Origin: Acinetobacter portensis
GTDB taxonomy: Bacteria; Pseudomonadota; Gammaproteobacteria; Pseudomonadales; Moraxellaceae
DNA: 61,636 nucleotides
Direction of reading: 5' to 3'
Assembly: GCF_009372215.1 (NCBI RefSeq)
Contig: NZ_LWRV01000034.1
Location: 1 to 61,636 of the forward strand
Numbering within the stretch: the first letter of the stretch is position 1; each line of letters starts with the position of its first letter. The notes under the pieces were generated by a model. It was not told the origin of the DNA and did not search any database. It saw nothing but the letters and a program-made list of their open reading frames with translations. Shown here piece by piece: positions 17,717 to 26,599 of this stretch. The position numbers and the translations under genes are program-made.

Positions 17717-19525
17717 TTAACTATGCGTTTCTTCTTCTGCATCATCTTCAAAGGTTTTGGCAATTTTTTCAATATTTAAACTCTTTGCCATCGCGTCGAA
17801 AATTTCTTTGTAAACACCATCTTGATGATAAAGATCATCGTGCTCACCATGTTCTGCAATCGCCCCATCTTTCATGACATAGGTATAATCTGCATCAATA
17901 ATTTGCGACAAACTATGTGAAATCATAACAACGGTTCGACCTTGTTTAATTTCATCTAAGCTTTGTTTAATTTGCTCACTTGCAATGGCATCTAAACTGG
18001 CCGTTGGTTCATCTAAGAAAATAATCGGTGGATTTTTCAAGAACATTCGAGCCAAAGCTATGCGTTGCTGCTGACCACCCGAAAGCATCAGTGCATCTGC
18101 ATCATAGCCATTCGGAAGTTGTAAAATCTGTTCATGAATTGAAGCTTTTTTTGCTGCAATAATGACTTCATCTAGGTTTGCATTGGTTTTACCATAACGA
18201 ATATTTTCAAAAATTGAACCTTGGAAAATGTGATTTTTTTGCAGAACTAAACCAATATGTTCACGTAAAAATTGGGTATCGATATCTTGTAAATCTATGC
18301 CATCAATACTGATTTGCCCATCTTTAGGTTCATAGAATTTATCGAGTAAACTGATAAGTGTTGATTTTCCTGCACCAGAAAGCCCAACCAAAGCGGTAAT
18401 TTTATTAGGGCGAATTTCCATGTTGATGTTCTTTAAAGCATAGTGACCATTTGGATAATAGAAATTGACATTTTTAAGTTCAAATTTACCTTTTATCGTC
18501 GGTTTTTCTGAACCACTCGATTCTATTTCATTATCTGCTTCTAAAATTTTAAAGAAGCTTTCCGAGTAAATCATAGCGTCATTGACTTCATCATAAATGC
18601 GATGCAATGAACGAATAGGGGCAGACACGTTATTGAATAACAAAACATGATACATAATCATGCCTATACTCATTTGCCCATCAAGCACAAAATATGCCGT
18701 TAAGATGATAATGAGCACAATGCCAATTTGTTCAATAAAGGTTTTTAAACCATCAAATAAGAAACTAATTTGACGAGTTTGCATTTGATTGTCAGTCAGT
18801 TCTTTTTGTAGTTTTAATTGTTTAGATGACTCAATCGTTTCACGGTTAAACGATTTAATAACAGTAATTGAGTTAATAATACCAAGAATGCCTTGGCTCT
18901 TTTTTTCACGTCCATCGCGTAAATTACGACGCCAATCACCAAGTTTATGTGCTTGTTTATAAGTTAGCCAAAAATAAATAGGCACAATAATTGTAGCCAC
19001 TAAACCCACGTAAAAATTGGCATAATACATTAAACCTAAAGCCACAAATGCACTGGTAAACAACGGCAAAATATCAATGAAAAAGATTTGAACGAGGCGA
19101 GTTAGTGAGCCAATTCCACGGTCTATTCGAGTTTGTAATTTTCCAGCTTGATTATTATCTTCATTAAAAAAAGATAAACGATAAGTCAGAAACTTTTCGA
19201 TAATGCTTTGGGCTAAATCTTGTGAAACAAAGATTCGTAATTTTTCACCATAAAATTTTTGCCCAAATTGAACAAAGGCATTGATGATTTCTTTACCCAA
19301 TAATATTGCGGTAATTGTAATTAAAATATGCCAACCATCTGCAAGCCCAAGACCTGCCTCCACAAGCTTATTAATGCTATCTACAGCGTATTGAAGTGTT
19401 AGTGCATTAACCTGAGCTGTTAATGAGCCAATGAGCGTTAATATAAGCGTTGCAACAACCAAAAGTTTATAGGGGTGAACAAATGGTCTGAGTTTTTGAA
19501 AGAGTTGCCATAAATTCATATTCAA
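17717..19525 (-). CDS. ABC exporter, fused permease and ATPase
   Basis: Half-size type IV ABC exporter of 602 residues. Six N-terminal membrane helices (about 20-310) are followed by an ATPase domain: Walker A GLSGAGKST near 383, Q-loop VLQKN, signature LSGGQQQR, Walker B IIFLDEP and the switch His in ISHS. It probably acts as a homodimer. Substrate is unknown; lipid A flippase-like and multidrug exporters look alike. It is monocistronic and converges on pgsA. AATATTGAAT upstream gives no clear ribosome binding site. Confidence 0.9.
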   Translation of the reverse strand: MNMNLWQLFQKLRPFVHPYKLLVVATLILTLIGSLTAQVNALTLQYAVDSINKLVEAGLGLADGWHILITITAILLGKEIINAFVQFGQKFYGEKLRIFVSQDLAQSIIEKFLTYRLSFFNEDNNQAGKLQTRIDRGIGSLTRLVQIFFIDILPLFTSAFVALGLMYYANFYVGLVATIIVPIYFWLTYKQAHKLGDWRRNLRDGREKKSQGILGIINSITVIKSFNRETIESSKQLKLQKELTDNQMQTRQISFLFDGLKTFIEQIGIVLIIILTAYFVLDGQMSIGMIMYHVLLFNNVSAPIRSLHRIYDEVNDAMIYSESFFKILEADNEIESSGSEKPTIKGKFELKNVNFYYPNGHYALKNINMEIRPNKITALVGLSGAGKSTLISLLDKFYEPKDGQISIDGIDLQDIDTQFLREHIGLVLQKNHIFQGSIFENIRYGKTNANLDEVIIAAKKASIHEQILQLPNGYDADALMLSGGQQQRIALARMFLKNPPIIFLDEPTASLDAIASEQIKQSLDEIKQGRTVVMISHSLSQIIDADYTYVMKDGAIAEHGEHDDLYHQDGVYKEIFDAMAKSLNIEKIAKTFEDDAEEETHS

Positions 19526-19655
19526 TATTTCTTATTTTTAAACATGGGTTTAAGTCTATGCTTCATTTTGAATGAGAACAAGATTTGTCGATGTTTTGAT
19601 TTGTGAATAAAATTTGAGTTAAGCTGAATTTGAAAACTGAAGAGCTTATATCTAC

Positions 19656-20276
19656 ATGAACTTTGAGTTATTTGAGCCTGAACTGAGCGACAATATTTTA
19701 CCGTGCGATGGTGTGGTGAAAGATTTTGGCTTAATTTTAAATGTAGAACAAAGCGAGAAATATCTACAATATTTTCTAAAACAATTAAATTGGCAAAATG
19801 ACGAAGTTTATTTGCACGGACAATATTTTAAAACAGATCGAAAAGTAGTTTGGTATGGCGATGAACATTTTAAATATCACTATTCAGGTACATTGAAACA
19901 AGCGCAAGTTTGGGATGCAGGTCTATTTCGATTAAAGCAACATATTGAAAAATTAGTGGGTCATCCATTTAATTCATGTTTAGCAAATTTATATGAAAAT
20001 GGTACGCAAGGCGTGGGTTGGCATAGTGATAATGAAGAAGCTTTATCGCCTAAAACAGGAGAAGAAACCGTAATTGCTTCTTTAAGTTTTGGTGCAACAC
20101 GCAAGTTTAGTTTTAAGCATAAACTTAAAAATCATAAAGTAGATTTAATGCTGCAAAGTGGTCAATTGATTGTGATGCGAGGCACAACGCAACGTGATTG
20201 GAAGCAGAAATCTACTCAAATTTTAGAACCCAGAATTAATTTAACATTTCGATATTTTTATCCACCGAAAAATTAA
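19656..20276 (+). CDS. AlkB-like 2-oxoglutarate dioxygenase lacking the distal metal His
   Basis: A 206-residue protein of the AlkB/ALKBH2 type, which oxidatively removes alkyl groups from DNA bases. Present are NLYENGTQGVGWHSDN with the iron ligands H123 and D125, the FGATRKFSF strand, and the 2-oxoglutarate-binding PRINLTFR at 192-199. In the family the third iron ligand is the His of a W-x-H-x-x-P motif 13 residues before the PR of PRxNLTFR. Here the sequence is WKQKSTQILEPR, 3 residues shorter and with Gln184 in place of His. A 9-base in-frame deletion would explain both. The protein may be inactive, or may use another ligand. Confidence 0.85.
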   Translation: MNFELFEPELSDNILPCDGVVKDFGLILNVEQSEKYLQYFLKQLNWQNDEVYLHGQYFKTDRKVVWYGDEHFKYHYSGTLKQAQVWDAGLFRLKQHIEKLVGHPFNSCLANLYENGTQGVGWHSDNEEALSPKTGEETVIASLSFGATRKFSFKHKLKNHKVDLMLQSGQLIVMRGTTQRDWKQKSTQILEPRINLTFRYFYPPKN

Positions 20277-20281
20277 GCAAT

Positions 20282-20318
20282 AAAAAAGCCCATGTATAAA
20301 TGGGCTTTAATTTTTTCA
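20282..20318. terminator. Bidirectional terminator between alkB-like and iclR-like genes
   Basis: AAAGCCCAT-GTATAA-ATGGGCTTT forms a hairpin with A and T runs, between two convergent genes. Confidence 0.88.
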
Positions 20319-20324
20319 GATGAA

Positions 20325-21107
20325 TTAAAGTGTTTTTTCTTCTATTTGATTGGCTAAACCTGCAATTTTTTTCTCAATAAGTTCTGCATTTTCTTGCAAA
20401 ATTGTAATGAGTTTTTGAAGATTTACAAATTCAAAGCGGTTTTTTGAAGCCAAAAGCGTTAAAGCTAATGGGGGCTCTTTACTAGAAAACTTTACAGGAA
20501 CAGATACACCTGCAATATTTGGATCTAATTCACCATTTGAAAAATAATAGCCTTGTTTCTTAATTTTTTTCATTTTGATTAGAAAATCATTTTCATTGTG
20601 AGCAAAATCTACATCTGCAAGCTCTTTCGCAAAACGTTGGTAATAATCCAAAATCCCTTGTTTAGGCAAATGTGCAATCATAATTTTTGCAGATGAGCCA
20701 ACAAAGACAGGGCGAGGACAACCACGTCCATAAGAGAGCAACATTGTGTTTTGAAAGACTTCATCATGTAGGTCGATACATGAGTCATGATTTAAATGCG
20801 TAAGTAAGCAAGAAAACTCTGTGCGTTTTACAATTTCTCGTATAAATGGAATGCTAATTTGAACCAAAGGATCTGTGGTGCGAGAAATATAGTCGAGCAC
20901 TGCAATTTTAGAGCCCAGAGTATAGTCACCCGAAGTCCCACTTAGGCGTTGTAATAATTCGGCAGATACAAGCTCTTTTAAATAACGGTAACTCGTAGGT
21001 TTAGATAAGCCTAGCTCTTCACTAATAATATCGACATTAATGATAGGGCGAGATAATGAAAATAAATCTAAGACTGTAAGGATTTTACCGAAACTGGAAA
21101 TTGCCAT
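20325..21107 (-). CDS. IclR family transcriptional regulator
   Basis: A 260-residue regulator. An N-terminal winged helix-turn-helix (about 8-70; ISEELGLSKPTSYRYLKELVSAELL) is followed by an IclR effector domain (about 80-250; GRGCPRPVFVGSSAKIMIAHLP). In Acinetobacter, members such as PobR and PcaU respond to aromatic acids. This gene faces a FUSC/DUF1656/HlyD efflux set across a 463-base region, so it may control that pump (inference from divergent layout). The ligand is unknown. Confidence 0.9.
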   Translation of the reverse strand: MAISSFGKILTVLDLFSLSRPIINVDIISEELGLSKPTSYRYLKELVSAELLQRLSGTSGDYTLGSKIAVLDYISRTTDPLVQISIPFIREIVKRTEFSCLLTHLNHDSCIDLHDEVFQNTMLLSYGRGCPRPVFVGSSAKIMIAHLPKQGILDYYQRFAKELADVDFAHNENDFLIKMKKIKKQGYYFSNGELDPNIAGVSVPVKFSSKEPPLALTLLASKNRFEFVNLQKLITILQENAELIEKKIAGLANQIEEKTL

Positions 21108-21570
21108 AGAAATCTGCTTGGTCTAATGAAGAGGACATTTGAATAATAGTCACTATATAGCAAAAATACGGAAAAACGACATCGCTTTTATTGCAATCCT
21201 CTTAATGTAAATTAGGTGCTTAGATGTATAGTTTAAGAAAATGGAAGATAATATGTATAAATATCATAAAAATATTAGCTAAATTATCAAATAAAGATAT
21301 TAATGTTGACAAATTTGATTATTTTTGAAAAAATCTGCTTTGAAAATATCCAATGGTGAATAAATAATCTACTTGCTATTGAGCAAATAGTCATCTCCAT
21401 TTTCTTCCGATATGACAATTTTTTGATCATGTCTATATATGATTTCTTTTACTTGAATAACCTTTAAAAATTTTCGTTAAATGCGAGGATTAAATGACGC
21501 TGTATATTTATTTATATGGCGCGATGAAGTTTTCTCTAAAAGAAGTCTCAAACACTTTCAGAGATAAGCT
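21108..21570. other. Divergent regulatory region, iclR-like / FUSC pump
   Basis: 463 AT-rich bases with no gene seen. TTGACA at 21306-21311 is a perfect -35 hexamer facing the pump genes, but the -10 at standard spacing (AAAAAT) is poor. Operator half-sites could not be placed. Confidence 0.45.
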
Positions 21571-23652
21571 ATGTTGCTGACCAAACAAATACTCGCTTTC
21601 CGACCCAATAAAATGGATTGGATTTTTGCGACTAAAACGTTTTTGGCGGGTATGTTGGCACTTTATGTCGCATTTTCTTTGAATTTGGCTTATCCCATTT
21701 GGGCTGTTGGTACTGTATTTGTGATTGCCAATCCATATTCAGGCATGACATCTTCTAAAAGTTTATATCGAGTATTGGGAACCTTATTAGGGGCAATTGT
21801 TTCAATTGTAGTTACGCCCGCTTTAATTAATACACCGTGGATATTTACTTTCTTTTTAGCCTTTTGGGTTGGTTTCTGTCTTTATATTTCATTATTAGAT
21901 CGAACACCACGCAGCTACATTTGTATGCTTGCAGGTTATACGACGGTTATTATCAGCTACAACATTGTGTATAACATCGATACTAGTTCTGTATTTGACA
22001 TGGCAATTGGGCGGTTTTTGGAAATCACAGTAGGGGTGGTGTGTAGTGCTATTGTGACCACAACCATTTTTCCAATGCATATAGGGCCTGCGGTCAAAAC
22101 ACGAGTTTCAAAAGCACTTCAAGATACAAGAGAGCTCTTTGAAAAAATCTTAATTGATGAGAAAGAGCTTGGAAACTACAGCACAGCGCTGAGTAGTATT
22201 GCACGAGATATTGCCGATATTCATGTCATGGCAGTGCATTTAAGCTATGAAAAATCGACTTTGCAGGGAATGACTAAACCTTTGCAAGAAATGTTGCATC
22301 AGCTCAGTATGCTTGTATCGAATTTAGTTTCAATGGCAGAGCGAATTAAGCAATTAGATCAAATTGATATGAAATATCGAGATGCTTTAAAAGTTGCGAA
22401 TGAACATATTATCGATTTTTTACAGCGAGATCATGATATTTCAGAATTTAAATTAAATGCTTTACCTGAAAGTTTTGATCAAGATTTTGCTGCTATTTCT
22501 GCATCTGCAACAGCGTCACAACAAGTCATGTTGCTAAGTTTAAGAATGGATTTACGACATTTCATTCAAAATGTACGGGCGCTCAAACTCATTTGGCAAC
22601 GTATTCAAAAAGGCGATGCAACATTACCTGAAAGTGTTGCGCCATTAACCACGAATTATCCAAGTTTACACCGTGATTATGGTATGGCGGTTCGTGGTGG
22701 TATTTCTGCATTTATTGTTGTGGTTGTTGCTACAGGTTTCTGGATTTTAAGTGGCTGGAAAGCAGGTTTTATGCTTGCTGAAATGGCGGCGATTAGTGCC
22801 TGTATTTTAACCTTTATGGATAATCCTGTACCTGCCTTAAAAATATTTATTCGCGGTAACATTTATGCAGGAGTTTTTGTCTTTCTTTATGCTTATGGCA
22901 TCTTCCCCTACGTTACGGAATTTTGGCAACTCTGTTTGGTACTTGCACCTTTTGTAATGTATTGCCTAATGATGTTTCCGCATCCGCCATTAACTGCGCT
23001 GGCTTTGCCTTTATTAATGGGAACAATTATGGGGTTGAATCTGCAAAATCGTTATGTTCTAGATCAGGTTTTCTTTTTTGATGCATCTATTGGAACGGTG
23101 ATTGGTCCAATTATTTCGGTTTATGTGATTCATTTGGTTCGTGCAATGTCACCAGATATTACGGCTCAACGTATTTTATCTTTACATTACAAAGCTATTC
23201 GACAAGCTTTATACATTCCATATGGTGTGAATTTCAGAATTCACTTGCGCGGTATGTTAGATCGGATTGGTATCTTAAATACAAAAGTGGTTCAGTCCGA
23301 TTCCTTAAAGAAAAATATTCATTTGGCACTGATTGAATCCAGTGCTGTGATTGATTTAACGCGTATTCAAGAGCTTATGAATAAGATGGATGATCAACTG
23401 AGTATCTTCCAAAGTTTGGCAGATTTACAGTCTTATTTAGATGACTATTTCCGCGCCAAAGAATTACATCAAGCAGAAGATGAGCTTCGAAATACCTTAC
23501 TCAATAAAATCCAAAGCATTCAGCAAGAAGCCTTTGTGTTGGATGATATTAATATTGCACAGCGTTTACAGGTTTCTTTAAATAATATTCAAAGCAGTTT
23601 ATGTCATGCAACTTTTGATGAAACGGCACAAGTACATTTGGTGAGTGCATAA
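21571..23652 (+). CDS. FUSC family inner-membrane efflux protein (AaeB-like)
   Basis: A 693-residue fusaric acid resistance / AaeB family protein. It has two sets of membrane helices: about 15-170, and about 375-520 beginning at the second FUSC unit (YGMAVRGGISAFIVVV). Each set is followed by a helical cytoplasmic stretch. The family moves aromatic carboxylic acids out of the cell with a DUF1656 partner and an HlyD-type adaptor, both encoded directly downstream. It is the first gene of that three-gene operon. Confidence 0.9.
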   Translation: MLLTKQILAFRPNKMDWIFATKTFLAGMLALYVAFSLNLAYPIWAVGTVFVIANPYSGMTSSKSLYRVLGTLLGAIVSIVVTPALINTPWIFTFFLAFWVGFCLYISLLDRTPRSYICMLAGYTTVIISYNIVYNIDTSSVFDMAIGRFLEITVGVVCSAIVTTTIFPMHIGPAVKTRVSKALQDTRELFEKILIDEKELGNYSTALSSIARDIADIHVMAVHLSYEKSTLQGMTKPLQEMLHQLSMLVSNLVSMAERIKQLDQIDMKYRDALKVANEHIIDFLQRDHDISEFKLNALPESFDQDFAAISASATASQQVMLLSLRMDLRHFIQNVRALKLIWQRIQKGDATLPESVAPLTTNYPSLHRDYGMAVRGGISAFIVVVVATGFWILSGWKAGFMLAEMAAISACILTFMDNPVPALKIFIRGNIYAGVFVFLYAYGIFPYVTEFWQLCLVLAPFVMYCLMMFPHPPLTALALPLLMGTIMGLNLQNRYVLDQVFFFDASIGTVIGPIISVYVIHLVRAMSPDITAQRILSLHYKAIRQALYIPYGVNFRIHLRGMLDRIGILNTKVVQSDSLKKNIHLALIESSAVIDLTRIQELMNKMDDQLSIFQSLADLQSYLDDYFRAKELHQAEDELRNTLLNKIQSIQQEAFVLDDINIAQRLQVSLNNIQSSLCHATFDETAQVHLVSA

Positions 23653-23654
23653 AC

Positions 23655-23861
23655 ATGGGTGAACTCAATATATATGGCGTGTATGTGCCAATTTTTTTAA
23701 TTCAAAGTGTGCTTGCATACATGGTTTTACGCATTGTAATGATTGGTACAGATCGTTTAGTTGAAAACGGCTGGATTCCATTACCGAGCGTTTTTAATTT
23801 GTGTTTGTATCTCATCTTGTTATGGCTAATCCATTGGGGTTTTATCGTGTGTTTTGCATAA
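23655..23861 (+). CDS. DUF1656 family small membrane protein (AaeX-like)
   Basis: A 68-residue protein with two membrane segments. It begins MGELNIYGVYVPIFL, typical of DUF1656 (GE-x-x-x-GVYxPxxL). It starts 3 bases after the FUSC gene stop, so the two are translationally coupled. In E. coli the corresponding AaeX is encoded with AaeA and AaeB. Its exact role is not known. Confidence 0.9.
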   Translation: MGELNIYGVYVPIFLIQSVLAYMVLRIVMIGTDRLVENGWIPLPSVFNLCLYLILLWLIHWGFIVCFA

Positions 23862-23892
23862 GCGCACAATCTATTGAAATGAACGAGGTAAA

Positions 23893-24906
23893 ATGAAAAT
23901 GGCATCCTTTGATTTACGTAAAATCATACGACCGCTTGGTTTTTTAGTGGTTGCGATTCTTGCAATATTCGCAATTAAACACATTTGGAACTATTACAAT
24001 TCTGAGCCGTGGACACGTGATGGGCGTGTAAGAGGAGATGTCATTCAATTATCTTCTGATGTTTCAGGTTTAGTCACAGAAGTATTTGTTCAAGACAACC
24101 AAACAGTGAAGAAAGGGCAAGTGCTTTTTAAAATTGATGTTGCTCGACAAGCTTTAGATGTTGAGCAGGCACGTTCAGATTTAGCAAAAGCCAAGGCGAG
24201 TTTGGCTGGTGCTGAGGCTGAGTTATTGCAAGCAAAAGCAAACGTAGCGAAATCAAAAGCAAATAGTAATTTGGCAGATAAAAATGCAAGTCGTTATGCA
24301 AGTTTGATGGATGGCGCAATTTCAAAACAAGAACAAGATCAAATGTTTGCTGTGCGAGATCAATCACATGCAGAACATGAGCAATTGCAAGCCGCTATTG
24401 AACAAGCAAAAGCCAATATTATTCAGCAAAAAGCACTCATTGAGGTCGCAACCAGTAGCGTACATTTGGCTGAGCTAAATCTACATCGTTCAGAAGTTGT
24501 AGCACCTGCCGATGGCACATTATCTAATTTTGAATTAAAAGAAGGTAATTATGTAAAAGTTGGACAAGCCGTCGCGGCTTTATTAGACCGACAACAGTTA
24601 TATGTTGTGGGTTATTTTGAAGAAACGAAACTGAATAAAATTTATGTTGGTGCGCCCGCAACTATTCAATTAATGGGAGATTCTCATAAACTCAAAGGTC
24701 ATGTTCAAGGCATGGCATCGGGTATTGAAGATAGAGAGCGAACCTCAACGACTGGATTATTGGCAAATGTAAACCCAACATTTAGCTGGGTTCGTTTAGC
24801 ACAACGTGTTCCTGTGAAAATTGTTTTGGATGAAATTCCAAAAAATGAATTGGCATTTGTTGCAGGTCGCACAGTTACTGTACATATTTTAGAAGATAAA
24901 AAATAA
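23893..24906 (+). CDS. HlyD/EmrA-type periplasmic adaptor (AaeA-like)
   Basis: Membrane fusion protein of 337 residues, the last gene of the FUSC-DUF1656-HlyD operon. One N-terminal membrane segment (about 17-34) is followed by the biotinyl-lipoyl-like half-motif (GLVTEVFVQDNQTVKKGQ split around residues 58-75), a long Ala/Lys/Gln-rich coiled coil (about 85-195), the second lipoyl half (VVAPADGTL) and a beta-barrel. It would link the inner-membrane pump to an outer-membrane channel encoded elsewhere. ACGAGGTAAA precedes the ATG. Confidence 0.92.
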   Translation: MKMASFDLRKIIRPLGFLVVAILAIFAIKHIWNYYNSEPWTRDGRVRGDVIQLSSDVSGLVTEVFVQDNQTVKKGQVLFKIDVARQALDVEQARSDLAKAKASLAGAEAELLQAKANVAKSKANSNLADKNASRYASLMDGAISKQEQDQMFAVRDQSHAEHEQLQAAIEQAKANIIQQKALIEVATSSVHLAELNLHRSEVVAPADGTLSNFELKEGNYVKVGQAVAALLDRQQLYVVGYFEETKLNKIYVGAPATIQLMGDSHKLKGHVQGMASGIEDRERTSTTGLLANVNPTFSWVRLAQRVPVKIVLDEIPKNELAFVAGRTVTVHILEDKK

Positions 24907-24925
24907 AAAACCGTCGTTCATTTCA

Positions 24926-24957
24926 TAAAAAAGCATCCTAATTTGGATGCTTTTTTA
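24926..24957. terminator. Bidirectional terminator (originally shared with ruvX)
   Basis: AAGCATCC-TAATTT-GGATGCTT flanked by A and T runs. It ends the pump operon. Before the IS arrived it would also have lain just after the native ruvX stop codon (see IS entry). Confidence 0.88.
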
Positions 24958-24975
24958 TTTGTGGGCTAAGGCGTT

Positions 24976-24979
24976 AAAC
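24976..24979. repeat. Target site duplication, left copy (AAAC)
   Basis: AAAC directly abuts the left inverted repeat and is repeated at 26166-26169 beyond the right inverted repeat. A 4-bp duplication is typical of the IS407 group of IS3. Confidence 0.85.
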
Positions 24980-25016
24980 GGTAATCCTCCCATAAATAAC
25001 CGAAGTTAAAAGTAGA
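24980..25016. repeat. Left inverted repeat of the IS
   Basis: 37 bases, from GGTAATCCTCCC to TAAAAGTAGA, matching the reverse complement of 26128-26165 with a few mismatches and one gap. Confidence 0.85.
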
Positions 25017-25018
25017 GG

Positions 25019-25834
25019 TTAAGCAGCCATTAGAGGTGGCTTTCCTTTGTTAGCTTGATGTGGTCTTTCATGGTTGTAATGCCACAACCAGTTTGTTGCA
25101 TAATCTTGTACTTCATCCAAAGTATCAAATAAATGCTTGCTCAGCCAACTATAACGTATGGTCCGATTATAGCGTTCAATATACGCATTCTGCTGTGGCT
25201 TACCCGGTTGAATATATTCAATACGAATACCGTGCTCAGTAGCCCAGCGCACAAATTCGTGACTGATAAATTCGGGACCATTATCGCATCGGATCACTAA
25301 CGGTTTTTCTCTCCACTCCAGCAATTGATTCAACGTACGAATAACCCTGATTGTGGGCAATGAGAACCCTGCTTCAATGGCTAGGCCTTCGCGGCGGTAA
25401 TCATCAATCACATTCAATAATCGAAACTTGCGACCATCGGAAAGCTGATCATGCATAAAATCTAATGACCAAACTTGATTTTCTCGGATTGGTTCTTTCA
25501 ATGGTTCAGGCGCATGCCGTTTTAGTCTTCTTCTCGGTTTAATACGCAGATTCAGTGCCAACTCACAGTAAATGCGGTAAACCCGCTTGTGATTCCAGCA
25601 GCAACTCTCAACATGCCGTAAATACGAGAAGCACAAACCAAAGCCCCAGTCGGAATTTTCCTCAGTGAGTTCAATGAGCTGTTCAGCAATGAGTGCATTG
25701 TCATCGCTGAGTTTGGCTTGATAGCGGTAGCAGGTTTCACTAATGCCAAATGCTTTACAAGCCAAACGAATACTAATGGCATGCTGGGCAACTGCCTGTT
25801 GTGCCATCTTACGCCGGCAAGATGGCTTTACCAC
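25019..25834 (-). CDS. IS3-family transposase OrfB (DDE integrase domain)
   Basis: Catalytic part of the transposase, 271 residues as read from GTG at 25834. The HTH_21-like region (about 45-100) is followed by an rve integrase core with D125 (WSLDF), D184 (RCDNGPEF) and E220 (AYIERYNR). The last two are separated by 35 residues, the IS3-family DD(35)E spacing. It is probably made mainly as an OrfAB fusion by -1 frameshifting at the overlap with orfA. No truncation is seen. Confidence 0.93.
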   Translation of the reverse strand: MVKPSCRRKMAQQAVAQHAISIRLACKAFGISETCYRYQAKLSDDNALIAEQLIELTEENSDWGFGLCFSYLRHVESCCWNHKRVYRIYCELALNLRIKPRRRLKRHAPEPLKEPIRENQVWSLDFMHDQLSDGRKFRLLNVIDDYRREGLAIEAGFSLPTIRVIRTLNQLLEWREKPLVIRCDNGPEFISHEFVRWATEHGIRIEYIQPGKPQQNAYIERYNRTIRYSWLSKHLFDTLDEVQDYATNWLWHYNHERPHQANKGKPPLMAA

Positions 25835-25840
25835 TTTTTT
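25803..25840 (-). promoter_or_regulatory. -1 programmed ribosomal frameshift signal
   Basis: On the minus strand the slippery heptamer AAAAAAG (25840 down to 25834) is followed by a 7-base spacer (TGGTAAA, which contains the orfA stop) and a perfect 8-bp stem, GCCATCTT/AAGATGGC (25826-25819 and 25810-25803). A -1 slip moves from the orfA frame into orfB, as in other IS3 elements. Confidence 0.85.
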
Positions 25841-26094
25841 GCCATCGCTTCCTGGATGATTTCGGCCTTTAATCGCTCTTCCGCATACATCTTTTTAAGT
25901 CTGGTATTTTCGGCTTCTAGCTCTTTCAGTCGAGCCATTAATGATGTATCCATACCACCATATTTGGCACGCCATTTATAAAAGGTAGCATTACTCATGC
26001 CGTGTTCACGGCAAAGGGTCGCTACAGGTGTGCCAGATTCTGCCTGTTTCAAGATGGACATGATCTGACTGTCAGTAAATTTAGATGTTTTCAT
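25828..26094 (-). CDS. IS3-family transposase OrfA (helix-turn-helix)
   Basis: An 88-residue DNA-binding subunit. The helix-turn-helix ([15 protein letters not shown], then [14 protein letters not shown]) is followed by the typical YGGMD segment and a leucine-zipper-like helix ([19 protein letters not shown] split). It is the first reading frame of the element and ends in the frameshift window. The protein type matches the IS51/IS407 groups. Confidence 0.93.
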   Translation of the reverse strand: MKTSKFTDSQIMSILKQAESGTPVATLCREHGMSNATFYKWRAKYGGMDTSLMARLKELEAENTRLKKMYAEERLKAEIIQEAMAKKW

Positions 26095-26127
26095 GCAGAA
26101 TCTCCTGCTCGTATCTTAAGAGAAAAT

Positions 26128-26165
26128 TCTACTTTTAGATCCTATTATTTTTAGGGGGGATTACC
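26128..26165. repeat. Right inverted repeat of the IS
   Basis: 38 bases, from TCTACTTTTAG to GGGATTACC. It is the 5' end of the element relative to orfA and supplies the last nine codons (V-I-P-P-K-N-N-R-I) and stop of the altered ruvX. Confidence 0.85.
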
Positions 26166-26599
26166 AAACCTTCAGGGTTTCTATACCAACTTTCAATAAA
26201 TAAAGCCGCAGCAATACTATCTGCAGAAAGTTTTTTGCCACGACCTTGCGATTGATAATGATCGAGTTCATCACGTGCTTCACGTGTGGTTAAACGCTCA
26301 TCGACCATTAAGGTTTCTATGTTGGTTTGATGGCGTAAACGACGTGCAAATTTACGAGAACGCGTTGAAAGTTCAGATTCGGTATCATCCATATTTAATG
26401 GTAAACCCACTAAAAAAAGAGTGGGTTGATACTGTTTCACAATTTTTAAAAGTTCATCCCAGTTTGGAATTCCATCTTTCATGGGAAATAAAGCAAGAGG
26501 ATTGGCACTTTCAATGAGAGATTGACCAACAGCCATCCCCATTTTTTGAGTACCAAAGTCAAACGCCATAATCATGTGTGGCGCGGATAAATCAGGCAT
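26135..26599 (-). CDS. ruvX: Holliday junction resolvase-like RuvX/YqgF, C-terminus altered by IS
   Basis: RNase H-fold nuclease, in other bacteria implicated in 16S rRNA 5' end maturation and possibly Holliday junction resolution. [13 protein letters not shown] carries the first catalytic Asp, [12 protein letters not shown] the central strand, [11 protein letters not shown] the conserved ER and [14 protein letters not shown] the last acidic site. The start is taken as ATG at 26599, overlapping the yqgE stop by 8 bases; an upstream in-frame TTG is less likely. The IS insertion replaced the native end (EGLTP-stop) with [16 protein letters not shown]. All catalytic parts remain, so function is probably kept. 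Confidence 0.92.
   Translation of the reverse strand: MPDLSAPHMIMAFDFGTQKMGMAVGQSLIESANPLALFPMKDGIPNWDELLKIVKQYQPTLFLVGLPLNMDDTESELSTRSRKFARRLRHQTNIETLMVDERLTTREARDELDHYQSQGRGKKLSADSIAAALFIESWYRNPEGLVIPPKNNRI
26166..26169. repeat. Target site duplication, right copy (AAAC)
   Basis: Second copy of the 4-bp repeat flanking the IS, inside the ruvX reading frame. Confidence 0.85.

Larger units (their letters stand above)
24980..26165 (-). mobile_element. IS3-family insertion sequence (IS407-like group), complete
   Basis: A 1186-bp element bounded by imperfect inverted repeats of 37 bases (24980-25016) and 38 bases (26128-26165). Both begin GGTAATCC and end TAAAAGTAGA. They are flanked by the 4-bp duplication AAAC. 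It carries orfA and orfB on the minus strand with an apparent -1 frameshift signal and an intact DDE triad, so it looks active. It has inserted in the last codons of ruvX. Joining the flanks across one AAAC restores PEGLTP-stop for RuvX. The exact IS name could not be determined without a search. Confidence 0.92.

Noticed and set aside
25718..25981. Plus-strand frame across the IS orfA/orfB junction
   Set aside because: Shadow of the transposase genes in the opposite direction.
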